A stretch of 64,000 nt of DNA. Origin: Lachnospiraceae bacterium. GTDB taxonomy: Bacteria; Bacillota; Clostridia; Lachnospirales; Lachnospiraceae. A program made the position numbers and the translations under genes. The notes below the pieces were generated by a model that saw nothing but the letters and a program-made list of their open reading frames with translations, made no database searches and was not told where the DNA came from. Shown here piece after piece: positions 18,404-25,067 of this stretch (positions are counted from its first letter, which is position 1; every line of letters begins with the position of its first letter). Location: the NCBI GenBank assembly GCA_028693165.1, contig JAQUVX010000018.1, positions 25,251-89,250 of the forward strand, in the 5' to 3' direction.

Positions 18404-18703
18404 ATGGCATTAATCAGAGTGACATCATCACAGGTAACAAGTACAGCAACTCAGCTGAGAGATTACAATCAGAATTTCAACTCTCAGGTACAGGCGCTCC
18501 AGAGTTCAGAGGAGAGCTTAAACGGTATGTGGGATGGTCAGGCCAATGACGCATTCCATGCAGCATTCAACAACGATAAAGAGTATATGACCCAGTTCTA
18601 CAATCTGATCAACAAGTACTGCGAGGCACTGGATCAGATCGCAGCTGAGTATGACAAAGCTGAGAGCATGAATACCGATACCGCAACAAAGAGAAGCTTC
18701 TAA
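18404..18703 (+). CDS. WXG100 protein (WDG type), probably highly expressed
   Basis: This 99-residue WXG100 protein has Trp-Asp-Gly (LNGMWDGQANDAFHAAF) and the export motif YDKAE. It resembles the 17383 product. A very strong Shine-Dalgarno (CAAGGAGGATTTTCATT) lies ahead of ATG 18404, preceded by a 45-bp A/T-rich gap. The codons are of the kind used in abundant proteins (AAC, CAG, GAC). This is the best candidate for the main EsxA-like secreted protein of the locus, together with the 18762 product. Confidence 0.9.
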   Translation: MALIRVTSSQVTSTATQLRDYNQNFNSQVQALQSSEESLNGMWDGQANDAFHAAFNNDKEYMTQFYNLINKYCEALDQIAAEYDKAESMNTDTATKRSF

Positions 18704-18761
18704 CTTATTATACGAAACGACAAATCACACAGACGATGGCAAAGAAAAGGAGATTAAAATT

Positions 18762-19079
18762 ATGGCAATGACAGGCAGTTTATTAGTAACCCCGGAGAAA
18801 CTGATGGAGACTTCATCTGAATTCAGCAACTGTATGTCTCAGGTACAGAGCCTGACAACCAGCATGATGGATCTGATTCACGGTATGAATTCATTTTGGG
18901 AAGGCGAGGCAGCTTCCGCATACAACAACAAATTCAATGAGCTTCAGGACGACATCCAGAAGATTCACACCATGATCAATGAGCACGTAACAGACTTAAA
19001 TGAGATGGCAACCATCTACAAAAACGCAGAGAGTAAGAGCCAGGAGATCAGCCAGGCACTGTCTGGAAACGTACTGTAA
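18762..19079 (+). CDS. WXG100 protein (WEG type), partner of the preceding gene
   Basis: This 105-residue WXG100 protein has Trp-Glu-Gly (MNSFWEGEAASAYNNKF) and the export motif YKNAE. It is a paralogue of the 17698 product, with the same GSLLVTPE-type N-terminus and Q-A-L-x-G-x-V-L C-terminus. It is separated by 58 bp from the 18404 gene and has AAAGGAGATTAAAATT ahead. The two should form a heterodimer, by analogy with EsxA/EsxB pairs. It is the last core gene before the structured intergenic element. Confidence 0.9.
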   Translation: MAMTGSLLVTPEKLMETSSEFSNCMSQVQSLTTSMMDLIHGMNSFWEGEAASAYNNKFNELQDDIQKIHTMINEHVTDLNEMATIYKNAESKSQEISQALSGNVL

Positions 19080-19080
19080 T

Positions 19081-19207
19081 TGAACGCAGATAAGCAATCC
19101 CCCGCTTCAAGTGCGCAGAGCACTAAGCGGTGGGTATAAGGGGGGATGCTTATGTCAGTGGGGCATTAAAAGCCCCCACTGACAAACGGCGAAGCCGTCT
19201 GCGTTCA
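19081..19207 (+). ncRNA. Highly structured intergenic element, possible RNA junction
   Basis: A closing stem TGAACGCAG (19081-19089) / CTGCGTTCA (19199-19207) encloses three arms. Arm 1 is TAAGCAATCCCCC/GGGGGATGCTTA (19091-19103 with 19141-19152), with an inner GCTT..AGTGC/GCACT.AAGC hairpin. Arm 2 is GTCAGTGGGG/CCCCACTGAC (19154-19163 with 19074+100 to 19183, loop ATTAAAA). Arm 3 is ACGGC-GAA-GCCGT (19186-19198). The set folds as a four-way junction. It may be a regulatory RNA, a processing site or the end of a mobile element. It separates the T7SS core from the cargo genes. Confidence 0.55.
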
Positions 19208-19257
19208 TGAGGAAGTAGCGAAGCGGATTCCGAATGTCCGCTTTACATGCAATGCTA

Positions 19258-19303
19258 TCTCAGGCAAATGACAAATGGATAGATGTTTGTCATTTGCCTG
19301 AGA
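19258..19303 (+). other. Perfect 18-bp hairpin before the cargo module
   Basis: TCTCAGGCAAATGACAAA (19258-19275) and its exact reverse complement (19286-19303) are separated by 10 nt. A smaller AAGCGGA/TCCGCTT hairpin lies at 19221-19243. There is no long T run after the right arm, so it is only a partial fit to an intrinsic terminator. It could lower read-through from the WXG100 genes into the cargo genes. Confidence 0.6.
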
Positions 19304-19330
19304 AATGAAATTAAAACCAGGGGAAATGTT

Positions 19331-20023
19331 ATGGCAAAAATATTTCGGTTTACTCACCAGGAAATCAGTCTGATGATGATGATCATGGATATGGAGACAA
19401 TAAAAGGATTTGATCAGATTATACCTTTAGACGTACAGGATATTGCAGTTCAGTGTAAAGAGTCACTGATTAGAAAGAAATATTTACTGGAGGATCAAGA
19501 TAAAAAAATAACAGTTTCGGAGGCAATGGAACTGGATTTTGAAGTCATGAAAACCCCCTATGGCTTTTTAGTAATGGATTATGAAAAAACTGGCGGCAGT
19601 CACAAGAGGATGGTCATGTATTTCAGGGATGACGCTATTATTTGTGTAAGTAAAGAAGACGAATATGAAGTGTTGTGGATCCCTTTTTTGCCTTTGGCGA
19701 TAGGAGCAATAAGTAATTGGGTTGGTTCATTTAGAAATAATATATCGGACCTGTCCGAAAGCTGCGATATACAAACAGCTTCAAAATTATGGAGTGAATA
19801 TTGTAATCATGCAGCTGATAGTGAAATTTGGAGATTTACAGGTTACGAAAACAGGAAAGAAGATTTGAGAATTGATGTAATTGGAACAAAGACAGAGCAG
19901 ATTCTGTTTCATTATAAAGAAGACAAGGTGATTGTTTCCAGACCAGATCAAGTGCAGTGGATGAATACAATAATCAGATGGATAGCACCAATTCATGGTA
20001 AAGCAATCAAAGCGGGGATGTAG
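19331..20023 (+). CDS. T7SS cargo-module protein, EspG-like chaperone candidate
   Basis: ATG 19331 follows CCAGGGGAAATG; the in-frame ATG at 19283 lies inside the hairpin and is unlikely. The 230-residue product begins MAKIFRFTHQEISLMMMIMD and continues with a helical segment and beta-rich stretches (YGFLVMDYEK, HKRMVMYFRDDAIICVS, VLWIPFLP). That order resembles EspG/DUF5081-type T7SS chaperones and the 15927 product. It lies 2 bp before the metallopeptidase effector, the usual place for a dedicated chaperone. The region from here to 21420 is visibly richer in A/T than the core genes, suggesting a different origin. Family assignment is tentative. Confidence 0.5.
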   Translation: MAKIFRFTHQEISLMMMIMDMETIKGFDQIIPLDVQDIAVQCKESLIRKKYLLEDQDKKITVSEAMELDFEVMKTPYGFLVMDYEKTGGSHKRMVMYFRDDAIICVSKEDEYEVLWIPFLPLAIGAISNWVGSFRNNISDLSESCDIQTASKLWSEYCNHAADSEIWRFTGYENRKEDLRIDVIGTKTEQILFHYKEDKVIVSRPDQVQWMNTIIRWIAPIHGKAIKAGM

Positions 20024-20025
20024 AT

Positions 20026-20994
20026 ATGGATTACTATAAAATATCAGAAGGAAGAGTGCTTCAACAAGCAGATAATATAGAAAATCATGCAGATGAAATC
20101 AGAAGAATCCAGGAGGATGTTTTGACAATCCATAGGGGATTGAGGCATAAGCTGGAGGGCATGTCAAATATTTCTGTCAGATTGAAACGAATCGAGGATG
20201 ATATTCTTGCAGAAGCAGTACAGATGTCGTCACTTAATTCTGCGTTGAGCAGAATAGCTGCACACTATAGAAATGCAGAGAATAATGTGAAAGATTATGG
20301 AATAGATAAATCAATATTACAGGAAGGGGCAGAATTAACTGCTAATCAAAACGGTGAGGATACAAACACTGGACTTGAAAATTTTCTGGCAGGAATTCGC
20401 AGTCTTCTCGTTTCATGGGGGATTATCAAAGCCGAAAAACAGGAACGTGCAGAGGGTGAAAAGGTAACGGAAGCTCAGGAAAAAGAGATGGATCGCTACA
20501 TGCAGGACGAAATTGCAAAAGTTTTAAAAGAAAAGCGCTTTTCAAAAAAAACCTGGGACAATGCAGACGCTGCAGAAAGAGAAAAAATTTTAAAAGAGTA
20601 TTTTCAGCGAATTGCGGGAATTATGGGACTTACAATAGATCCTTTGGAATTCGATTATCAAGAATCTGAGGATGGTTATTATACTATGGGCGGATACAGC
20701 AGGCGCACAAAAAAAATCACATTGAATCGTTGGGTTTTGGAAAATATAGACAATTCATATAGTCTGATGAAGACAATTTCTCATGAATTGCGGCATGCTT
20801 ACCAGAATGCTGCTGTAGAAAATCCAGATCAATTTGTCGTTTCAGATGAAAGACTCAAGACTTGGGAAGATAACATAAATAATTACAAACAACAGAGTGG
20901 ATTCATGAAAGAAGGCATGAATGATAAAGATGCATATAAGGCATACCGGAGTCAGACAATCGAAAAGGATGCACGAAATTTTGCAAAACAATAG
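20026..20994 (+). CDS. Probable T7SS effector with HExxH metallopeptidase domain
   Basis: This 322-residue protein has two parts. Residues about 1-95 form a helical domain ending HYRNAENNVKDYG, the targeting signature shared with 17012 and 21444. After a charged linker, residues about 190-322 form a putative zinc peptidase domain: SLMKTISHELRHAYQNA near 246-262 contains HELRH (HExxH). A conserved-looking Glu in TIEKDARNFAKQ at the C-terminus could be the third ligand. The next gene is a lipoprotein, possibly its immunity partner. Together these suggest an antibacterial or wall-acting toxin delivered by the T7SS. The substrate is unknown. Confidence 0.65.
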   Translation: MDYYKISEGRVLQQADNIENHADEIRRIQEDVLTIHRGLRHKLEGMSNISVRLKRIEDDILAEAVQMSSLNSALSRIAAHYRNAENNVKDYGIDKSILQEGAELTANQNGEDTNTGLENFLAGIRSLLVSWGIIKAEKQERAEGEKVTEAQEKEMDRYMQDEIAKVLKEKRFSKKTWDNADAAEREKILKEYFQRIAGIMGLTIDPLEFDYQESEDGYYTMGGYSRRTKKITLNRWVLENIDNSYSLMKTISHELRHAYQNAAVENPDQFVVSDERLKTWEDNINNYKQQSGFMKEGMNDKDAYKAYRSQTIEKDARNFAKQ

Positions 20995-21003
20995 GTGTGA
21001 GTT

Positions 21004-21420
21004 ATGTCAGAAAAATGGAAAAGGTTTATTATATTACCAATGAGCATCTTTGTATGCGGTTTTATCTTCGCATGTTCAGGAGATGATCAGGAACAAGGGA
21101 TACTGGAATATGATACTAGTACAGAGCAGAATATGGAAAGGGGAAAAGCAGAGATGGAAAGAACAGAATGCATAGTAATGCTGAAGAATTGTCTTGGATG
21201 TGGGGATCGTACGGCAGATAGTCTGCTTCAGACAATAGAGGCAGCAGATATTTCCGGGATAACAAATATAAGTTTGCACCAGGAGAAAAATCCCAGAATC
21301 CTTGAAATAGGTGCAGCGGATTCACAACTGTATTACGTGTATATTGAAAAAGGTTATTTTATTAGCAGAATATGCAGTCAGGATCTAAATGGAGAAAAAA
21401 TATATGAAGCAATAGAATAA
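21004..21420 (+). CDS. Small lipoprotein, candidate immunity protein
   Basis: This 138-residue protein has a basic N-terminus, a hydrophobic core and a lipobox ending FIFAC (Cys24), so it should be a membrane-anchored lipoprotein. The mature part has no recognised family; it contains a short cysteine motif (LKNCLGCGDRTADSL) and a beta-rich C-terminal segment (QLYYVYIEKGYFISRI). It lies 9 bp after the metallopeptidase effector gene. Surface immunity lipoproteins are commonly encoded directly after wall- or envelope-acting toxins, so a protective role is plausible, but this is based on position only. Confidence 0.6.
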   Translation: MSEKWKRFIILPMSIFVCGFIFACSGDDQEQGILEYDTSTEQNMERGKAEMERTECIVMLKNCLGCGDRTADSLLQTIEAADISGITNISLHQEKNPRILEIGAADSQLYYVYIEKGYFISRICSQDLNGEKIYEAIE

Positions 21421-21443
21421 TCTACAGTTAGTGGGAGACAGCT

Positions 21444-22649
21444 ATGGAAGAATTCAAGGTAGTAACAAAAAAACTTCGCACTGCCGGAGATCAGGTCTCG
21501 CAGATGGCGAGGGAGATGGAGTCGATGAATGAATCTGTGCGGAGAATCCGAAGCAATCTCCGAAATAAGATTGTCCGGGAAGAACAGATTGGGCAACGGC
21601 TGAATCAGATATCCGATGCGATGGATGAGGTGGAAAAAAGGATGACCCAATATGCAGGCAAAGCTGGGGTGATCAGTGTCCTTTATAATCAGACAGAGCA
21701 GAAGGTCAGAGAATTTGGAACGGTGAAGGATTCTGGAGTAATTACCGGAGCTGGAGCGGCTGTCGTCGGAGCTGGTGGTGCGATGAGTACCGGAGGCGGT
21801 GAAGGAGGCGGAGCTGGTGGCGGTGGAGGAAGAGGAGGAGCAGAATCTGAAACCGGAACTGAAGAACCGAAGAAATCGGTTGCCTGGGTTGAAGGTCATG
21901 TTCAAAAGGATGGGAAAATCGGAGACATCGATACCCATGGAGAAGCATCAGGAGAAATTGGCGGAGCATCCTATGATACTAAATTGACGAGCGGTATCAA
22001 ATGGAAGCAGGAAAAAGACGAGAATGGGAATATTACCAGAAAACTTGAGGACTTGAGTCTGATCGGTGCATCGATTGTAGGAGAAGCGCATCTCCTTAAG
22101 GGAAGTGCCAAAGGCAACATAGGTCTGCTTGGCGGTGAGGTAAATGCCACAGTCGGAAAAGTATCTGCTAAAGGTGAAGTCAATGCATCCTTATATCAGA
22201 ACGGAAAGCTGAGTCCACAGTTAAAGGCCGGTGTAGGAGCCTCAGCAGTAGGAGCAGAGGGAGATGCTAATGTGACTCTGGGAACAGACAACACAAATGT
22301 GCATACAGATGCTGAAGGAAAGCTTGGAGTGGCAAAGGCGGAGGCAGAGGCGCAGCTCGGAAAGATTACATATAAGACGGAAGATGGCAGTGAGGTCGTC
22401 GAAGGCTATGGTGTGAGTGCGAAAGCCGGTGCCGAGGCATATCTGGCGGAAGGCAAGGTGTCTGGTGGTGTTACAATTTTGGGAATTAAAATTGATGCAG
22501 GAATCAGCGGAAAAGCCGGAGGAGTAGGGGCAACGGCCAGCGGATGTGCGACCACGGGCGGCGTAAAAGCTTCGGTGGGCCTCGGACTGGGACTGGGACT
22601 TGGGCTTGATATCAGTGTTGACTGGACGGGCTTTAAATGGGGCTGGTAA
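21444..22649 (+). CDS. Probable T7SS effector: targeting domain plus Gly/Ala-rich repeat domain
   Basis: This 401-residue protein has three parts. Residues about 1-92 are a helical targeting domain ending LYNQTEQKVREFG. A Gly-rich linker (about 98-135) follows. The long remainder alternates short beta-like units rich in Gly, Ala, Val and Lys (KGNIGLLGGEVNATVGKVSA, KAGVGASAVGAEGDANVTLG) and ends in GLGLGLGLGLD and WTGFKWGW. Such Gly-zipper or amphipathic patterns occur in membrane-active toxins, including some T7SS effectors. I see no enzyme motif. Downstream DUF4176 and a two-helix membrane protein could be adaptor and immunity. Toxicity is inference. Confidence 0.6.
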   Translation: MEEFKVVTKKLRTAGDQVSQMAREMESMNESVRRIRSNLRNKIVREEQIGQRLNQISDAMDEVEKRMTQYAGKAGVISVLYNQTEQKVREFGTVKDSGVITGAGAAVVGAGGAMSTGGGEGGGAGGGGGRGGAESETGTEEPKKSVAWVEGHVQKDGKIGDIDTHGEASGEIGGASYDTKLTSGIKWKQEKDENGNITRKLEDLSLIGASIVGEAHLLKGSAKGNIGLLGGEVNATVGKVSAKGEVNASLYQNGKLSPQLKAGVGASAVGAEGDANVTLGTDNTNVHTDAEGKLGVAKAEAEAQLGKITYKTEDGSEVVEGYGVSAKAGAEAYLAEGKVSGGVTILGIKIDAGISGKAGGVGATASGCATTGGVKASVGLGLGLGLGLDISVDWTGFKWGW

Positions 22650-22706
22650 TTTAAGTAGATGAGTTGTAAGATAGACTATATGAAAACTTTTCGGGAGGAA
22701 AATAAT

Positions 22707-23018
22707 ATGTATAAAGATTTATTGCCGGTTGGCTCTGTAGTTCAGTTAAAGGGCGGAGTGAAGCGCCTGATGGTTTGCGGACGTGTTGTGGCAGGAGGAG
22801 AACAGGGCGAAATCCACGATTATGTGGGATGCTATTATCCGGAAGGGATCGTGGATTCTTCTCAGTTGTTTTTCTTTGAGCAGGATGCGATTGAAGATGT
22901 GTTCTTTATCGGATTTCAGGATAAGGAAGAGATTAATTTCAAAAGAAGTGTTCTGGCGCAGTTAGACGAAGGAACTCTGGCAGTAGAGGATGGGCAGATT
23001 GTATTAAAACAAAAGTAG
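22707..23018 (+). CDS. DUF4176 family protein (T7SS cargo-associated)
   Basis: ATG 22707 is chosen over the upstream in-frame codon at 22659 because GGGAGG lies just ahead and the family starts MYKDLLPVGSVV. The 103-residue protein carries the DUF4176 hallmarks: LPVGSVVQLKGG, KRLMVCGRVV, DYVGCYYPEG and VFFIGFQ. Members are small cytosolic proteins found in T7SS effector clusters in Firmicutes, often beside LXG-type toxins. They may work in effector handling, but the mechanism is not established. Here it follows the Gly-rich effector by 57 bp. Confidence 0.8.
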   Translation: MYKDLLPVGSVVQLKGGVKRLMVCGRVVAGGEQGEIHDYVGCYYPEGIVDSSQLFFFEQDAIEDVFFIGFQDKEEINFKRSVLAQLDEGTLAVEDGQIVLKQK

Positions 23019-23027
23019 GAGAATACT

Positions 23028-23474
23028 ATGACAGGAAGTAAAATTATAATGTGCGTAGAGATCGGCCTGATGTTCCTTGGCCTGATCTTTCTGGGGATCA
23101 GCATCGGTGTGAATCGGATGATCGCGCATAAAGCCGGAGTGTGTACATATGACGTATCGGCTACAGTGATAGCAGTGAATGAATCCTCCAGCTACAATTC
23201 CATGGATCATATGACACGAGTCAGCTGGTATCCAGTTTATGAATATACGATATCGGGCAAAACGGTACGCGCCGTCTCTAAGGTAGGTGGAATGAAGTCC
23301 AGCTTTCAGGTTGGCCAGAAGGTAAACTTGAAAATCAATCCTCAGAATGTGGAGGAATTTTATAATGAAAACGATCAGACATCATTGCTGCAGATGGTAT
23401 TTGGGATTGTAGGTCTGGTGCTGCTGGCAGCCGGTGTTGTGACTGTGTTTGTATCGAAAAAAATTTTAGGATAG
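23028..23474 (+). CDS. Two-helix membrane protein, DUF3592-like
   Basis: This 148-residue protein has an N-terminal transmembrane helix (about 6-28), a beta-rich extracytoplasmic domain (YPVYEYTISGKTV, VGQKVNLKINPQNVEEFY) and a second helix (about 120-142). That is the typical DUF3592 layout. It lies 9 bp after the DUF4176 gene. A membrane protein placed directly after a putative membrane-active effector is a natural immunity candidate, but DUF3592 proteins also occur outside toxin loci, so the role stays open. Confidence 0.7.
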   Translation: MTGSKIIMCVEIGLMFLGLIFLGISIGVNRMIAHKAGVCTYDVSATVIAVNESSSYNSMDHMTRVSWYPVYEYTISGKTVRAVSKVGGMKSSFQVGQKVNLKINPQNVEEFYNENDQTSLLQMVFGIVGLVLLAAGVVTVFVSKKILG

Positions 23475-23485
23475 TGACAAAGTAA

Positions 23486-24532
23486 ATGAAGCAGGGAAAA
23501 GCAGGGTTTATGAGCAAGGTAAAAATGTGGCTTGTGATGACAGTGGCAGCAGCAGTTATGAATGCCGGTGGTGCACAGGCGGCGGAAATGTTCTATTCGG
23601 ATCGGGAGCTTATGACGGCTACACAGATTGCATACTATGATTTTTCCAGAGAACAGCTGGCAGATCACGGAGGTCGTGCCACCGTGCGGGAACTTCTACA
23701 GGAAGGCGGACGGCTGCGAAATCTTCAGAGCGCCTGGAACAATGCAGAAGAAGGTCTGGCTAAAACCATGGCAAAAAGAAATCTTGAGCTTTATGAGGAA
23801 ATGGTTTCTTCCGATTCTGTGTGCGGAAGCTGGTATGTGGTTGATGTCAATGACAGAAATGAAGAAGACGGGTTCTATGCGGTGCTGATCGAGACGAACG
23901 CAGATCAGGCAATCGTGGCTTTTCGGGGATCAGAGTCCTATGATTCCAATCAGCTTGTGAAGGACTGGATCAACGCGGATTTCGGACTGCTGATGGATCA
24001 GGATACCACACAGCAGAAACAGGCAGAAGCTTATATGGCGGATATTGAAAAACAGTTTTCCTACGCGAACTATGCAGTGACCGGACATTCTCTCGGCGGC
24101 AATCTGGCCGTTCATGCGGCTATTGCAGCACCAGACGCAATGAAAGAAAAACTGATGGAGACGGTAAACTTTGACGGGCCGGGGTTTTCAGAAGCATATT
24201 TAAGCAGACATCAGGAAGAAATCAGCCAGGTCGGACATCAGATCAGGCTGTATCGATGGTCTCTGGTGGGAGCACTGCTGACTCAGCCACAATGTGTGAC
24301 ATCCCGGATTGTACAGGTAACAGAGGATATCAAACCGCTGGAAGAAGTGAGATCTAATTATCTCAGGCATTCTACGGCGTTTATTGACTTTCGGGATGGT
24401 ATGGTTCAGGATGGTACTGAGAGTCTTCTTTCCATGAGTATGGGAGTGTGGTCACGGAAGGTGGATCAGCAGATTATGGAAAAGAGAAAAAATTTGGAAA
24501 CTGAAAAAAGTTCCAAAGCAAATGCCGGATAA
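23486..24532 (+). CDS. Secreted Mbeg1-like lipase (alpha/beta hydrolase)
   Basis: This 348-residue protein has a hydrophobic signal-like N-terminus ending NAGGAQAAE. It has an alpha/beta-hydrolase core of the Mbeg1/DUF2974 lipase kind: [10 protein letters not shown], nucleophile elbow [10 protein letters not shown] (Ser near 202), FDGPGFSE (Asp near 229) and [10 protein letters not shown] (His near 294). The start may be ATG 23486 or the internal ATG at 23510; neither has a strong RBS. It closes the T7SS locus 11 bp after the DUF3592-like gene. T7SS phospholipase effectors are known, but this one appears to use a Sec signal and has no targeting domain. Confidence 0.7.
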   Translation: MKQGKAGFMSKVKMWLVMTVAAAVMNAGGAQAAEMFYSDRELMTATQIAYYDFSREQLADHGGRATVRELLQEGGRLRNLQSAWNNAEEGLAKTMAKRNLELYEEMVSSDSVCGSWYVVDVNDRNEEDGFYAVLIETNADQAIVAFRGSESYDSNQLVKDWINADFGLLMDQDTTQQKQAEAYMADIEKQFSYANYAVTGHSLGGNLAVHAAIAAPDAMKEKLMETVNFDGPGFSEAYLSRHQEEISQVGHQIRLYRWSLVGALLTQPQCVTSRIVQVTEDIKPLEEVRSNYLRHSTAFIDFRDGMVQDGTESLLSMSMGVWSRKVDQQIMEKRKNLETEKSSKANAG

Positions 24533-24731
24533 AAATGCGGCAAAAGACGATATCTCCATGCTGGATATGGATCTGATCAACGAGATCACAGAGATCTTCA
24601 TGATGCACAACATTGAGACCGAGATCATCGCAGCCAGCATCCGCAATCCGATCCATGTGATCGACTGCGCAAAAGCAGGCGCAGACATCGCGAAGTTCCA
24701 GGCGGATTATAAGGCGGTGTTTGGGGAGTAA
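24522..24731 (+). pseudogene. Transaldolase / fructose-6-phosphate aldolase remnant
   Basis: The 69-residue frame contains [21 protein letters not shown] and [12 protein letters not shown], which match the end of TalC-like transaldolases. The N-terminal 150 or so residues are missing. About 20 residues that normally separate the GADIA strand from the KF-x-x-D final helix are also absent, so there is both a 5' truncation and an internal deletion. It overlaps the lipase 3' end by 11 bp. It is probably a relic of the gene that once stood at this edge of the T7SS locus. Confidence 0.7.
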
Positions 24732-24763
24732 GCAGTAGAAACGTGCAATAATTAAAAAATCTC

Positions 24764-24791
24764 TTGCGTTTTTCTAGAATACGCATATACT
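24764..24791 (+). promoter_or_regulatory. Sigma-A-type promoter for a candidate small RNA
   Basis: TTGCGT (24764-24769) and TATACT (24786-24791) are separated by 16 bp. Transcription should begin near 24798, about 37 bp before a terminator hairpin, and no ORF lies between. Confidence 0.6.
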
Positions 24792-24797
24792 AGAGAT

Positions 24798-24861
24798 AAC
24801 AGAGTTGCCCAGAGCCAACATGGCATTGGAGACCAGGCTGAGTCATGTACTCAGCCTTTTT
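24798..24861 (+). ncRNA. Candidate small RNA with its own terminator
   Basis: Downstream of a good promoter a short transcript would contain a small GCCA-ACA-TGGC hairpin and end in AGGCTGAGT-CATGT-ACTCAGCCT followed by five T residues (24835-24861). The total would be about 64 nt. No known RNA family is recognised. It lies just outside the T7SS locus, between the transaldolase remnant and the hydrogenase operon, and could act in trans or simply be a decayed leader. Confidence 0.45.
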
Positions 24862-24984
24862 ACGTTAAGGAGATATATTACAGAACACAAATTGCATATG
24901 GCTTTTCGCTTGCAAAGTGCATAGAAGCTCCTTATGAGCAGAGCCACACACAAGTGACGGATCTTAGTTCCAAGATTAAATCCA
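24862..24984. other. Intergenic stretch without a gene
   Basis: I see no ORF with a convincing RBS. TAAGGAG near 24866 and CTCCTTA near 24930 are complementary and could pair over a long loop, so this may be a second leader or degenerate RNA. Confidence 0.3.
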
Positions 24985-25026
24985 CGCAAAAATGCTGATA
25001 TCCAGACAGATATCAGCATTTTTGCG
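24985..25026. terminator. Bidirectional terminator hairpin, 18-bp perfect stem
   Basis: CGCAAAAATGCTGATATC (24985-25002) pairs exactly with 25009-25026 across a 6-nt loop. The A-rich left arm and T-rich right arm let it work in both directions. It separates the transaldolase remnant and small RNA from the 3' end of the hydrogenase operon on the - strand. Confidence 0.85.
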
Positions 25027-25067
25027 TTTGCTTTTCAAATTATATGTGCCAGAACAGCCAGTGAAAA

